Below are positions 37,547 through 47,657 of a stretch of DNA of 64,000 nt, one piece after another. The number at the start of each line of letters is the position of its first letter. Within the stretch, counting starts at the first letter, position 1. The stretch covers positions 1-64,000 of the forward strand of contig SLDS01000096.1 of assembly GCA_007125175.1 (NCBI GenBank). The letters are read 5' to 3'. The stretch comes from Flavobacteriales bacterium. GTDB taxonomy: Bacteria > Bacteroidota > Bacteroidia > Flavobacteriales_D > Cryomorphaceae. The notes under the pieces are model-generated. The model had not been told where the DNA came from. It saw nothing but the letters and a program-made list of their open reading frames with translations, and did not search any database. Position numbers and translations under genes: made by a program.

Positions 37547-39292
37547 TTACTCCAAAAGGAACTTAAGTGATCGCTGCCCATCGGAGCTGAGGATCAACAG
37601 GCGCATTTTTGGGAGGATTTCCGGAAGCTGAATTATGGCTTCTCCCGCAGCATTCGTGATGCCGCTGGCCCTATGGTACACGCGTCCCATGTGGTCAGTC
37701 ACCTGTATGTGCACCAGGCTTGAAGGGCGGTCATAGATGCGCACTTCACGATAGCCATTGCGCACATGAAGGCGCATATCGCGGAAATACCGGCCATCTA
37801 CCAGTGACGTGATCAGTGTAGTATCTGCTTCCAAGTCACAATAATTCTCCAAATCGCAAGGCAGTGTGGGCAAGCAGCTCGCCGGAGCAAAAACTTCCGG
37901 CAAGAATTGCACGATGGCGTTGGCTGGTGGGCTTTCGCAGTCGCAAATATCGAGGTAAGCGTAATCATCACCTATCTGGCAGCATTGCGCAGAATAGTTG
38001 AGGTCATCGTAGTGAAAGACAAAGTTTTTCGAGTCTTCGTGATTGCTCGTTTCTCCCTGCATCACGCGAACGAAAAAGTCTGTAGTTTGCTCATCGATCA
38101 GCTCCTTTGAGCAAACATTGGATTCGTGTCCCCCTCCACAAAAGGAGTTCAACTCGTAGTACATTTCCTTCTCCTCCATCACCTTGGTAATGCGATAGGC
38201 TCCAAAGGCTGTGATGCTGGAGTCCGTGTCCCCATTTGGCCACATAATGAGCGGATTGCAAATGGCATTGGGCCCTTCGATGTCTCTCACATCGTAAGGG
38301 GTGAGCGCATCGCAGGTGTTGTGTATAAAGCAGAGGGGGATGCTTCGCGACTCTTCGGCCGAGAAAAGAACATCAAGGTCGGTGCCGGCAGCTGCGCGGC
38401 AAAGGGCGCCTTTGATGCGCTCCACCGGAAAGGAATGGCCCAAGCTCAGAAAGTTGCCTACATCGTCGAGCAGGCCATTGCCGGAAACGTTGGCTGTGCC
38501 TCCCGGCCCGGTCATCACAAAGGGTTCTGAATCCAGCAAATAATCGGGAAAATCATCCTGCATGAGCCGTGACAGCAAGTGAAAGCTTGTAGAGCCTCCA
38601 TAACTGTGTCCTGTCATGAAGAGATTTTGAGAGTCGACCCTGCTCACACGAAATACGTCAGCAAGCTCCAAAAAATTAGGTCCTGCCAAAGGGCCGAATT
38701 CCTCTACCAATTGCTCATTGCTCATAGCCAAGCTCAAGTCAAACGCGCGCGTAAAAAAACGCACGGCAGCCCTCACATCCTGAACGCTTTGGTATATGGA
38801 GGCCTCTAGGGTGTAGCACCAATTGAAGCCGAAGCGGTTGGATCTGTAGGTGGGTACCAAGACTGTGAATCCGCGGCTTGCCCAAAACATGGCATTGTTT
38901 ACCGCAGTATTCTTATTTCCCGGCCCCGCATGGAGCAGCACCATCAGCGGGAAGCGTTCTATACTGTCGCCATTGAATTCAAATCGCAGCGAATCATTCG
39001 GATAATACAAATCCATAAGCCGCTCCACTTGAATGAGGTTGCCATTGTTGTTGAGCACGGTGGTATCAGATGCATAGCGCATGGTTCTCACCTTGATCTC
39101 CTCGCTGCTCAGCAACTCGTCCTTAAAGCAGATGAATTCTCCGAGCGATTCCCCGGCATAGTTCTTTTTCTCGATAAGCTCTCCGGCAAAAGGATAGTCT
39201 TGTGAAAAAGCAGCCGGGGATGCGAGCAATAAAAAAAGCCCCATAAGGCAGGCAGCATTGAGGAGCAGGTGAGCCCTACAAAAGAGACGCAT
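37547..39292 (-). CDS. Secreted alpha/beta hydrolase-like protein, possible type IX secretion-type C-terminal domain
   Basis: Signal peptide (MRLFCRAHLLLNAACLMGLFLLLASPAAFSQ); 'MVLLHAGPGNKNTAVNNAMFWASRGFTVLVPTYR' and nucleophile elbow 'MTGHSYGGST'; C-terminal beta-rich tail ending 'MRLLILSSDGQRSLKFLLE'. Confidence 0.7.
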   Translation of the reverse strand: MRLFCRAHLLLNAACLMGLFLLLASPAAFSQDYPFAGELIEKKNYAGESLGEFICFKDELLSSEEIKVRTMRYASDTTVLNNNGNLIQVERLMDLYYPNDSLRFEFNGDSIERFPLMVLLHAGPGNKNTAVNNAMFWASRGFTVLVPTYRSNRFGFNWCYTLEASIYQSVQDVRAAVRFFTRAFDLSLAMSNEQLVEEFGPLAGPNFLELADVFRVSRVDSQNLFMTGHSYGGSTSFHLLSRLMQDDFPDYLLDSEPFVMTGPGGTANVSGNGLLDDVGNFLSLGHSFPVERIKGALCRAAAGTDLDVLFSAEESRSIPLCFIHNTCDALTPYDVRDIEGPNAICNPLIMWPNGDTDSSITAFGAYRITKVMEEKEMYYELNSFCGGGHESNVCSKELIDEQTTDFFVRVMQGETSNHEDSKNFVFHYDDLNYSAQCCQIGDDYAYLDICDCESPPANAIVQFLPEVFAPASCLPTLPCDLENYCDLEADTTLITSLVDGRYFRDMRLHVRNGYREVRIYDRPSSLVHIQVTDHMGRVYHRASGITNAAGEAIIQLPEILPKMRLLILSSDGQRSLKFLLE

Positions 39293-39439
39293 AAACCAGG
39301 TATTTATCAGACTATCAAAATTACACCAAAGCACATTCACTTGCAAACACATTTTCGGGTTGAGAAAAAAGGAGGAAGCACAAAGTTTGGTGAACTGAAA
39401 ATAGACCTGTTTGATGGCATGCCTTGTCGGATGGATTGA

Positions 39440-41086
39440 TCAGCGCAATCGCGCTTGTCGCTCTGAGTCAAGTGCGCCGCTTTGGATGGTTTGTACAGCT
39501 ATCTGCAGCACATTATCATCGTCCTTCATCACCGCATAGAAGCCGTCATTTCCCCAAATATTTCGTGCGATGTAGGCCTTGAGGCGGGTCTTGATCACGG
39601 TTGCCGAAGTGTGAATGCCACGTGTATCGGGCTCCACGCCACGCTGCCGGGCGTATTCGATGAGATGGTCATAGAGCTCCTGCTCCACACTGAATTCAGA
39701 TGCAAAGCGATCGAAGCTGCCATAAGCCCCGAGCTCTTCGCGGTGCTGGTCGGCATAATCGAAGCCGAATTGATTGATCACACCTTTGTAGCTCAGTATG
39801 CTCAGGTACTCAGAAGCACCCACGGTATCAAGACCTACAAACACATCCGGGGTGATACCTCCACCGCCGTACACGGTTCTTCCTCCCGGGGTTTGGTATT
39901 TCAGGGAATCGGGAAATTGTATGCTATCGGCATATTGCAATTCTCCTGAGTGATAGCGATACTCGGTATCACCCTCGTAATCGATGTCATTTCCGTAAGG
40001 GCGCTGTATACTCCTGCCTGTAGGGGTGTAATATCTTGCCACCGTAAGCCTCAGTGCCGAATTGTCGCGGAGGTTGAGGTGCTCTTGCACAAGCCCCTTG
40101 CCAAAGCTGCGCCTGCCGATGATGATGCCTCTGTCATTGTCCTGCACAGCACCGGCAAAAATTTCTGAAGCGGAAGCTGAGCCCTGATTGATCAAGACCA
40201 CCAATGGAAGTTCTGCATAACGCCCTTTCTTTTGAGCGTGGTAGGAGCGCCTTGGACTCGATTTGCCCTCAGTGTATACAATGAGCTGTCCTTTTTGCAA
40301 AAATTCTTCAGAAATCTTTACAGCAGCGTCGAGGTAGCCACCACCATTGCCGCGCAGATCGATGATGAGTTGCTCCATTCCCGCCTCATCCAGGCTGGCT
40401 AGCTTGTCCACGAATTCCTCGTAAGTGGTACGTGCAAAACGACTTATTTTCACAAATCCCGTTTTTTCATCCAGCATTTGGCCGGTAGCCACACTGTTGA
40501 TCGGTATGGTGCCACGTGTGATGTCATACTCTTTTTCTTCGGCCCTGCGCTTCACGAGCACTTTCACCTGTGTATTTCCGGGCCCCTTGAGGCGCTTAAT
40601 TACATCCTCATTGCCTATGCCTACGCCAGCTATGTTTTCGCCGTCTACGGCAATTATCTTGTCACCGGCCTGTATGCCAAGCGATTCACTGGGGCCACCC
40701 TCTATGGCCGCCACCACACGCACAGTATCATCCTGAATCAAAAATTCGACCCCGATACCTTCAAAGTTTCCCTCCAGGGGCTCCGTGTAGCTGGCCAATT
40801 CCTCGGCGCTGATGTAGTAGGAGTGGGGGTCGAGATCTTCCAATATCGATGCTATGGCTTTGTCAATCAGAGCCTGCTTGGTTACCGAGTCTACATATTG
40901 GTTCTCGATGTAGTGGATGATCTGTACAATTTTATCGGCATTGGAGTTGCCCCTTCTGGGAATGATGGTAGAGTCTCCACTGCGTTCGCTAAAAAAGCTG
41001 CCAATAAAAATTCCCGTCACCAACATGGCGGCCATGAAGATGGGGTAGTAGATGTACAGCTTGCTGCTTTTTGAATGCTCACTCAT
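39440..41086 (-). CDS. ctpA: S41 family C-terminal processing peptidase
   Basis: PDZ region 'IEGGPSESLGIQAGDKIIAVDGENIAG'; catalytic 'VVLINQGSASASEIFAGAVQDNDRGIIIGRRSFGKGLVQ'. Confidence 0.95.
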   Translation of the reverse strand: MSEHSKSSKLYIYYPIFMAAMLVTGIFIGSFFSERSGDSTIIPRRGNSNADKIVQIIHYIENQYVDSVTKQALIDKAIASILEDLDPHSYYISAEELASYTEPLEGNFEGIGVEFLIQDDTVRVVAAIEGGPSESLGIQAGDKIIAVDGENIAGVGIGNEDVIKRLKGPGNTQVKVLVKRRAEEKEYDITRGTIPINSVATGQMLDEKTGFVKISRFARTTYEEFVDKLASLDEAGMEQLIIDLRGNGGGYLDAAVKISEEFLQKGQLIVYTEGKSSPRRSYHAQKKGRYAELPLVVLINQGSASASEIFAGAVQDNDRGIIIGRRSFGKGLVQEHLNLRDNSALRLTVARYYTPTGRSIQRPYGNDIDYEGDTEYRYHSGELQYADSIQFPDSLKYQTPGGRTVYGGGGITPDVFVGLDTVGASEYLSILSYKGVINQFGFDYADQHREELGAYGSFDRFASEFSVEQELYDHLIEYARQRGVEPDTRGIHTSATVIKTRLKAYIARNIWGNDGFYAVMKDDDNVLQIAVQTIQSGALDSERQARLR

Positions 41087-41543
41087 TGTTGTCCTCCAGT
41101 GAAAGGTGCACAAGCTCCACGCCGGCGCTCTTCAATAATTCAATTCCCGCTTGATCCTTGTACCTTTCGGCAAATACCACGCGCTTGATGCCCACCTGCA
41201 AGATCATCTTGCTGCAATCCTTACAGGGTGAAAGCGTAAGGTATAACGTTGCATCCTTGGCATTGTTGGTGCTTCGGGCCACTTTGGAGATGGCATTGGC
41301 CTCTGCATGCAATACATACCACAGGGTCAAGCCATCAGCGCCTTCGCAGTCATTGTCGAATCCTGAGGGGGTTCCATTGTATCCGTCCGAAATAATCATG
41401 CCGTTTTTCACAATGATGGCACCAACCTTCTTTCGATTGCAGTGAGATAGGTAACTCCACTCCCTCGCCATGCGCAGGTAGGCCCTGTCATAGCGGCGTT
41501 GCTTTTTTTCATCGGCGTATGTCAATGTTCCTTCGGCGATCAT
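41079..41543 (-). CDS. Deoxycytidylate deaminase family protein
   Basis: Zinc-deaminase motifs 'HAEANAISK' and 'SPCKDCSKMILQ'. Confidence 0.92.
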   Translation of the reverse strand: MIAEGTLTYADEKKQRRYDRAYLRMAREWSYLSHCNRKKVGAIIVKNGMIISDGYNGTPSGFDNDCEGADGLTLWYVLHAEANAISKVARSTNNAKDATLYLTLSPCKDCSKMILQVGIKRVVFAERYKDQAGIELLKSAGVELVHLSLEDNNE

Positions 41544-41712
41544 TTTTCAAGGCTTGTAAAGGTACGACGAATGGGCTTTAAATGCATCCCGCCAGGGACG
41601 TTAAATCTGGTGAAAGGGCTGCTCGGCATCCCGCAAGTGCATCATGGTACTCCTCCTTAGACCTTCTGGAAAGATTTGACCCTTTGCCCAATGCGGGGCT
41701 GCATCTACACAA

Positions 41713-41745
41713 TAGAAAAAGGCTCCACATCAGGGAGCCCTTCAA
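41713..41745 (-). terminator. Rho-independent terminator-like hairpin downstream of tRNA-Leu
   Basis: Inverted repeat ggctcc...ggagcc; on the minus strand followed by ttttt. Confidence 0.65.
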
Positions 41746-41751
41746 AATATG

Positions 41752-41835
41752 TACCCGGGGTGGGAATCGAACCCACACTCCGTTGCCAGAACTGGATTTT
41801 GAATCCAGCGCGTCTACCAATTCCGCCACCCGGGC
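41752..41835 (-). tRNA. tRNA-Leu (anticodon CAA)
   Basis: Reverse complement GCCCGGGTGGCGGAATTGGTAGACGCG-CTGGA-TTCAAAA-TCCAG-...-GGTTCGATTCC-...-CCCGGGTA; acceptor, anticodon and T arms fold; 84 nt with a long variable region. Confidence 0.95.
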
Positions 41836-41974
41836 TACAGGGGCGCAAAAGTAGCGAAAGCCAGCGAAATGGGCAATAGCTGATTCTGCAATTTTGGGCA
41901 GCTTGAGGAATGTATGGCTCATCCGCATTTCTTTGCGACGCAATATACGGGGCATCATTGCAGCGGATTGAATC

Positions 41975-43024
41975 TTATTCGTTTTGATCCGAGTTGGAAT
42001 CCTCCATTACAAATCGGGCCCCTTCGATCACAGCACCCACCTCCCGGATGAACTCCCTTTTCGGGAAATTGGGGGCAAACACAAAGCCCGATATGCTGAC
42101 CACATAGTTGCCATCTGGCGAAGTCGTGGTCAGACAGGTGAAGGGGCCGCCCATAAAGTAGTTTTCCACCCTCCACAATCCGGTGGTGCGCATGGCATAG
42201 CTACCATTGAAATTCAGACTGTTCGAATAGGGAGGGAAGCGATACTCTGTGGTCATGTAGGTTCCCGGATCGGGACCGGGCACATGGAGCTTCAGGACGG
42301 AATCACGTGCTGCGAGCAATTCTTCCTCACTGAGGCTTTCAGCGCCGCGATAGGGATAGCGGAAGATGAAGAAGCCCTGGGTAATCTCGTGTGGGGTATT
42401 GCCTTTGTACTTGGTGCGCTCGCGCTTGATCCATATGAAGTTGTTTTTCTCTTTGGCAATTTCAGTATCGGTGGGGATACGCATCTCGATGCCAAATTTT
42501 TCGCGAATGAGCTGGCTGATTTCCGGGTTGTTCAGCTTTTCATAGCGTTTTTGGAGGCGCTCAATTTCAGTGCGGTCAATGAGGCTGCACACGCGCTCAA
42601 AGTCTCTTGAAATGAATTCGATGAGTTCGCCTTCACTGCGGGCCCTTGCCCGGATTACGAGCTGATGCGAAGCCCATTTGTCCTTGATCACTTTCACACC
42701 TGCATCTTCTTCATCCAGACTTTCGTCGATCTCTAGCTCCACAATATTGCGGTGCTGCTTGAGGAGATTGCTCATTTGATCCAGTCGGAAACGAAGCAGT
42801 GAAAAGCGAGGCTCCGCTTGGGGCAAAAGGGGCACGAAGGCTTCGAGCACGCCGCGAAGGCTGTCGCCCACAGGCCCGTGCCACAATTCATCGCCCATCA
42901 CCAGCATGATCTCACCCGACTTACCGGAATGTCTGGGCAGGCGTCGGCTTTGCTCTTCATCACAAGATGTGAGGAAGAATAGGGCAAGAATGCCCGCTAT
43001 GACCGCAGCCTGCACGTATCTCAT
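41975..43024 (-). CDS. DUF4837 family lipoprotein
   Basis: Lipobox 'FFLTSCDEEQ'; 'GEIMLVMGDELWHGPVGDSLRGVL' pattern of DUF4837. Confidence 0.8.
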   Translation of the reverse strand: MRYVQAAVIAGILALFFLTSCDEEQSRRLPRHSGKSGEIMLVMGDELWHGPVGDSLRGVLEAFVPLLPQAEPRFSLLRFRLDQMSNLLKQHRNIVELEIDESLDEEDAGVKVIKDKWASHQLVIRARARSEGELIEFISRDFERVCSLIDRTEIERLQKRYEKLNNPEISQLIREKFGIEMRIPTDTEIAKEKNNFIWIKRERTKYKGNTPHEITQGFFIFRYPYRGAESLSEEELLAARDSVLKLHVPGPDPGTYMTTEYRFPPYSNSLNFNGSYAMRTTGLWRVENYFMGGPFTCLTTTSPDGNYVVSISGFVFAPNFPKREFIREVGAVIEGARFVMEDSNSDQNE

Positions 43025-44613
43025 GAAGCTGGGGGTATGGTGAGCTTTTGTCCGGGCTTGAGCGATTTGCTCGACACGCCACTGTTGGCTTTGATGATGT
43101 CATTGGCGCTGATACCGGGATATTTTTTTGCAATATCCCAAAGCGTATCGCCGCGTTGTACTATGTGGTAGTTGCTTTGTACGGAAGGCTTCGCTTGTTC
43201 ATTTTTTGCGGAAGCCTGAGAAGCAGCACTCTTCTCATCTTCGGCAGGCGCCTTGGTTGTGGGTGTAGCAGCACCGCTTCCTTTTTGAACCTCAGCAGTG
43301 CTGTTGGTATTTTGAGTCGTGCTGGCGGCCCGCTTCACGGTTTTGTGTATGGCGAGGCGCTGTCCGGGGTAGATATTATTGCCTCGGATATTGTTCCACT
43401 CCCTGAGCTGCGATAGGCCTACACCATGCCTCTGAGCGATGAGACCCAGTACTTCGCCCCTGCGCACGATGTGCGTTTCCACGATGTCTTCGTAAATGAA
43501 CCCATTGATGGGCTGCGGGCCGAGATCGGGGAGCTTGTAAAGGCTGTCAGCGTACTGCACAAAGGTGCCGATGGCATCGATGGGCATGTAGACGGGAATG
43601 CACTGATCGTTGTTTGGAACAAAGTTGCGCTTGAGGGATGGGTTGAGGATCTCAAGAGCACTGATTTCCGTGCCGGTGATATGCGAGATCTGGTTGAAGG
43701 TAGTTTCCCTGCATATGTGCACTGTATCGATCTCTGAAAAGAGATAGCTCGGCATGGAGGGGTAGATGTTGTGGTCGGCGGCGTGGTTCATCACGTAATT
43801 CACAGCGATGAAGGCGGGCACATAGCCACGGGTTTCTCTGGGCAGGAAAGGCCGTATGGACCAGTAGTCGCGTTTACCTCCTGAGCGGCGGATGGCTTTA
43901 TTCACATTTCCAGGGCCGGCATTGTAGGCTGCCAATACCAGGTTCCAATCATTGTACATGCCGTGCAAAAAGAGCATGTACCGACAGGCGGCAATGGTGC
44001 TTTTGATAGGGTCGCGGCGCTCGTCGATGTAGGTGTCTACTTGCAAGCCATACATCTTGCCGGTATTGTACATAAACTGCCATAGCCCGGTAGCACCCAC
44101 CCGGGAGCGGGCAATGGGGTTGAGTGCCGACTCTACCACTGCCAAGTGTTTCAGCTCGAGTGGCATGTCAAATTGATCCAACTTCTCTTCAAAAAGTGGA
44201 TAATACAGGGCAGCCATACCCAGCACGCGCGAGGTGACTTCCCGGCGCTGTATGGCGTAGAGGTTGATAAAAGCTTGTACGTAACGGTTGTAGCGAAGAT
44301 CAAAGGGGCTCAGATCGTTGAGCCGGGCCAGCTTGGCAGCGATCTCATCATCGCTCAAAACCGGGATGCTATCCCATGCATAGTCGTAGACATTGAGGCA
44401 CACGCTATCAGCGGTGAAGGCCTGCCAAAGCATGCGTTCTTCCAGCCACATGGCATCGAGCTGGGCAAGGATGGGGTCATCGGGAAATATAGCAGGGCTT
44501 TGCGGCTCTGGCGTGGCTTGTTGAAGGCTGTCTGCTGCTTCGTTTTGCGAAAGCAAAGGGCTGCTGAGCAATAAGGCACAGGCGAGGCCTGAAAGGATTT
44601 TGGTGATTCGCAT
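43021..44613 (-). CDS. mltD: Membrane-bound lytic murein transglycosylase D-like protein with LysM repeats
   Basis: SLT domain 'ALNPIARSRVGATGLWQFMYNTGKMYGLQVDTYIDERRDP'; two C-terminal LysM motifs, e.g. 'YHIVQRGDTLWDIAKKYPGISANDI'. Confidence 0.92.
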   Translation of the reverse strand: MRITKILSGLACALLLSSPLLSQNEAADSLQQATPEPQSPAIFPDDPILAQLDAMWLEERMLWQAFTADSVCLNVYDYAWDSIPVLSDDEIAAKLARLNDLSPFDLRYNRYVQAFINLYAIQRREVTSRVLGMAALYYPLFEEKLDQFDMPLELKHLAVVESALNPIARSRVGATGLWQFMYNTGKMYGLQVDTYIDERRDPIKSTIAACRYMLFLHGMYNDWNLVLAAYNAGPGNVNKAIRRSGGKRDYWSIRPFLPRETRGYVPAFIAVNYVMNHAADHNIYPSMPSYLFSEIDTVHICRETTFNQISHITGTEISALEILNPSLKRNFVPNNDQCIPVYMPIDAIGTFVQYADSLYKLPDLGPQPINGFIYEDIVETHIVRRGEVLGLIAQRHGVGLSQLREWNNIRGNNIYPGQRLAIHKTVKRAASTTQNTNSTAEVQKGSGAATPTTKAPAEDEKSAASQASAKNEQAKPSVQSNYHIVQRGDTLWDIAKKYPGISANDIIKANSGVSSKSLKPGQKLTIPPAS

Positions 44614-44709
44614 GGCTTGAATTAAGGGGCTTGCTAAGCTCTACGCAAATTTCGCAAATAGGTTTTGCAATTTAAGACCCATTTGCTGATTATTCACACG
44701 GGCCTGTGT

Positions 44710-46158
44710 TTATGCTTCTTTAGTCTTAAACGAGCGGGCCTCCATTAAGTTGTGAGCGAAGTCCAGAAGTTGCTTTTCAGCAAATGCCGGAGCCATAAAC
44801 TGAGCGCCAAAAGGGAGGCCATTTTGCGAATGCACGAAAAGAGGGAGCGAGATGGCCGGTATACCGGCCAGGTTGGCGTGCACCGTGAAGATGTCTTCCA
44901 AATACATCTGTATGGGATCGTCCATTTTTTTGCCACGCTCAAAGGCCGAGCCCGGGGTAGTGGGAGAGAGCAATAGGTCGCATTGGCTGAGGAGAGCATC
45001 GGTTTTTTCCTTGAGTATTCGGCGCACTTTTTGTCCTTTGGCATAGTAGGCGTCGTAGTAGCCCGAGCTCAATACAAAAGTGCCCAGCATGATGCGGCGT
45101 TTCACCTCAGGCCCGAAACCCTCCGAGCGGCTCTTGGTGTAGGTGCTTTCCACGCCCGAGGCATCCTTGCTGCGGTAGCCGTAATGTATGCCGTCGTAGC
45201 GCGCAAGATTGCTCGAGGCCTCTGCTGTAGTGAGCACATAATAGGCCGGCACAAGGTATTTGAGTTCTTCAAGGTGCACTTCCACCACTTCGTGGCCCAT
45301 GGCTTCAAGTTCTTCAATGAGCCCGCGATGTCGATCAACAACCTCACTGTCTACCGCTTTATTGCTGAGGCATTCCGCGATATATCCCACGCGCAGCTTC
45401 TTTGGCGTCTCGCCCTTAGCGCTGTAGCTATCAATGGCTTTTCGGCTGCTTGTGGCATCCATTGGGTCATGACCGCCCATGATCTCCAGCAGCAGGCTGG
45501 CATCTTCTGTGCTGTGGGTGATCGGGCCAATCTGATCGAAAGAGGAGGCAAAGGCGATGAGCCCATGTCGGCTCACCCTGCCATAGCTTGGCTTGAGGCC
45601 TACAACCCCGCAAAAGGATGCGGGCTGCCGGATGGATCCGCCGGTGTCGCTGCCCAGAGAGGCCAGGCAGCATTGGGCGGCTACGCTGGCTGCACTGCCA
45701 CCCGAGGAGCCTCCGGGCACACGCATCGGCCCATGTGGGTTGCCCACAGGGCCGTGAGCTGAATTTTCATTGGAGCCACCCATGGCAAATTCGTCGCAAT
45801 TCACCCGGCCAATCACGATGGCATCTTCATCCAGGATACGCTGCAGAGCGGTGGCGGTGTAGAGCGATTCAAAACCCTCAAGCATTTTTGAGGCAGCACC
45901 GAGTTTGTGACCCGCATGGCAAATATTGTCCTTTACAGAAATGACCATCCCCGCCAGCCTTCCGGCTGTGCCTTGTGCATACTTGTCCTGAATTTCGCGG
46001 GCGCGATCCAGAGCCTCTTGCTCATACACTTCGAGAAAGATGTTGAGATCCTTGCACTGCTGGATGTTTTGCAGATAGTGCTTAAGGAGATCTTCCAGCA
46101 CCAGGGAGCCATCCTTCAAGTCGGCTCTCACCTCACTTAAGCGGGTGTAGGCCTTCAC
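44710..46158 (-). CDS. gatA: Asp-tRNA(Asn)/Glu-tRNA(Gln) amidotransferase subunit A
   Basis: Amidase signature 'VPGGSSGGSAASVAAQCCLASLGSDTGGSIRQPASFCGVVGLKPSYGRVSRHGLIAFASSFDQIGP'. Confidence 0.97.
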   Translation of the reverse strand: MKAYTRLSEVRADLKDGSLVLEDLLKHYLQNIQQCKDLNIFLEVYEQEALDRAREIQDKYAQGTAGRLAGMVISVKDNICHAGHKLGAASKMLEGFESLYTATALQRILDEDAIVIGRVNCDEFAMGGSNENSAHGPVGNPHGPMRVPGGSSGGSAASVAAQCCLASLGSDTGGSIRQPASFCGVVGLKPSYGRVSRHGLIAFASSFDQIGPITHSTEDASLLLEIMGGHDPMDATSSRKAIDSYSAKGETPKKLRVGYIAECLSNKAVDSEVVDRHRGLIEELEAMGHEVVEVHLEELKYLVPAYYVLTTAEASSNLARYDGIHYGYRSKDASGVESTYTKSRSEGFGPEVKRRIMLGTFVLSSGYYDAYYAKGQKVRRILKEKTDALLSQCDLLLSPTTPGSAFERGKKMDDPIQMYLEDIFTVHANLAGIPAISLPLFVHSQNGLPFGAQFMAPAFAEKQLLDFAHNLMEARSFKTKEA

Positions 46159-46361
46159 TACTTTTCTTTGTCGGGGGAGTTCTTAGATCCTTCTTCCACA
46201 TTGGCATCCTCCTTGCTGGCATCCTTGAATTCCTTCATACCCCGGCCGAGTCCGCGCATGAGCTCGGGAATTTTTTTGCCTCCAAAAAGCAGGAGAACCA
46301 CTACGATGATCAGGGCGATTTGCCAGGGCCCCATGGCCCCCAATAACTGAATGCTCAGCAT
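46158..46361 (-). CDS. tatA: Twin-arginine translocase TatA/TatE subunit
   Basis: '[38 protein letters not shown]'. Confidence 0.95.
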   Translation of the reverse strand: MLSIQLLGAMGPWQIALIIVVVLLLFGGKKIPELMRGLGRGMKEFKDASKEDANVEEGSKNSPDKEK

Positions 46362-46406
46362 GAATCAATTTTTTACAAAAGTACGAAAATAAGCCGAAGG
46401 CCTTTG

Positions 46407-47657
46407 CTATTGTCGAAATATCCAGCCTGCGGGATCTACCTTCACGGGACCCCCCTCGCTCACCTTCCATATTTCGAGATGCGCTTCTGTCTTGCCGCTT
46501 CCTTCGTCAGTGAGTACGGTGCCCAGCACCTGCTTCAAGCTCACTTTGTCGCCTTTCTTGACGCGCACCTCCTTCAGGTTGGTGTATACGCTGCGATAGC
46601 CACCATGGTTCAGAATCACATTGGCGCCCGCGCCCGGGATGTTGAACACCCCCGACACGGTGCCCTCAAAAATGGCCCTGACCTCGGCATTTTGATTGGT
46701 GGCGATATCTATGCCGTTGTTGGGAACGGTAATGCCCGCCAGCACCGGATGCGGATTGTTTCCAAAACGGGCTGTGATTACTCCCCGCTCTACAGGCCAT
46801 GGGAGCTTGCCTTTATTGCTTTCGAAGCTCGCAGATAGGGCGGCGGCTTCGGGGGTGAGTGAGAATACACCGGCATTGTCCTTCTTTGATGCCCGAATTT
46901 CAGCTTCGATGATGCGTTGTATCTCCTTGTTTATTTTTTCGCGTTTACGCTCCTGCTCTTTGAGTTTTTTGAGCAATTGTCTCTCTTCTTGTTCCAGAGA
47001 GCTTACCGCCTTGCGCTGCCTGCCCTGATCACTGGAGAGCGCGCGCTTCTCTTGTTCTTCTTTTTGCAGCAAGGCATCTTTTTCATTGATGATTTTGAGT
47101 AGCTCTAGGTTGAGTTTGTTGAGGTATTCCTGACGCTCTTGTATCTCCACTGCCTGTTTTTGTCGATATTGGGCTATTTGACGCAAGTGCCTGAGGCGCT
47201 GACTCGCCTGCTGAAAATCGCTGGAGGCGAATATGTACATCATTTTATCCTCCGGCCTATGGCTCCTTTGGGCAAAACGGATGAGCTGGGAGTATTCTTC
47301 CTTCATGGCATCGAGCTGCCGCTCGAGTTCTGCTATCTCGGTTTTGTTGCCTTTGATTCGATCGTTGTAGAGTGCAATCTCCTTGCGCAGCCCTGCGATA
47401 AGGTCTTCGCGCAGACGAATTTTGCGGTTGATCAGGCTGAGCTCTCCTTCCAGCTTGCTTTTGCTGGCCTGCTTTTCCTTGAGCAGGGAGGTGGTGATTT
47501 CAATCTCCTTGCTGATGCGGTTGCGCTCAGCCTGTAGCTCCTCCTTGCTTTGGGCCTGCACCAATGCGCATGCCAAGAATAGCAAGGCCACGAGCAGGGC
47601 CCTAGCGTATGGCTTCGTAGCGTTCCGGAATTCTGAAAGGATAGCTTTGCGATTCAT
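46407..47657 (-). CDS. EnvC-like murein hydrolase activator / M23 peptidase-domain protein
   Basis: Long coiled coil followed by LytM/M23 region 'GITVPNNGIDIATNQNAEVRAIFEGTVSGVFNIPGAGANVILNHGGYRSVYTNL'. Confidence 0.9.
   Translation of the reverse strand: MNRKAILSEFRNATKPYARALLVALLFLACALVQAQSKEELQAERNRISKEIEITTSLLKEKQASKSKLEGELSLINRKIRLREDLIAGLRKEIALYNDRIKGNKTEIAELERQLDAMKEEYSQLIRFAQRSHRPEDKMMYIFASSDFQQASQRLRHLRQIAQYRQKQAVEIQERQEYLNKLNLELLKIINEKDALLQKEEQEKRALSSDQGRQRKAVSSLEQEERQLLKKLKEQERKREKINKEIQRIIEAEIRASKKDNAGVFSLTPEAAALSASFESNKGKLPWPVERGVITARFGNNPHPVLAGITVPNNGIDIATNQNAEVRAIFEGTVSGVFNIPGAGANVILNHGGYRSVYTNLKEVRVKKGDKVSLKQVLGTVLTDEGSGKTEAHLEIWKVSEGGPVKVDPAGWIFRQ

Noticed and set aside
41578-41958. 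Overlapping small ORFs on both strands (126, 90 and 67 aa)
   Set aside because: They cover the tRNA-Leu gene and its terminator; not credible proteins.
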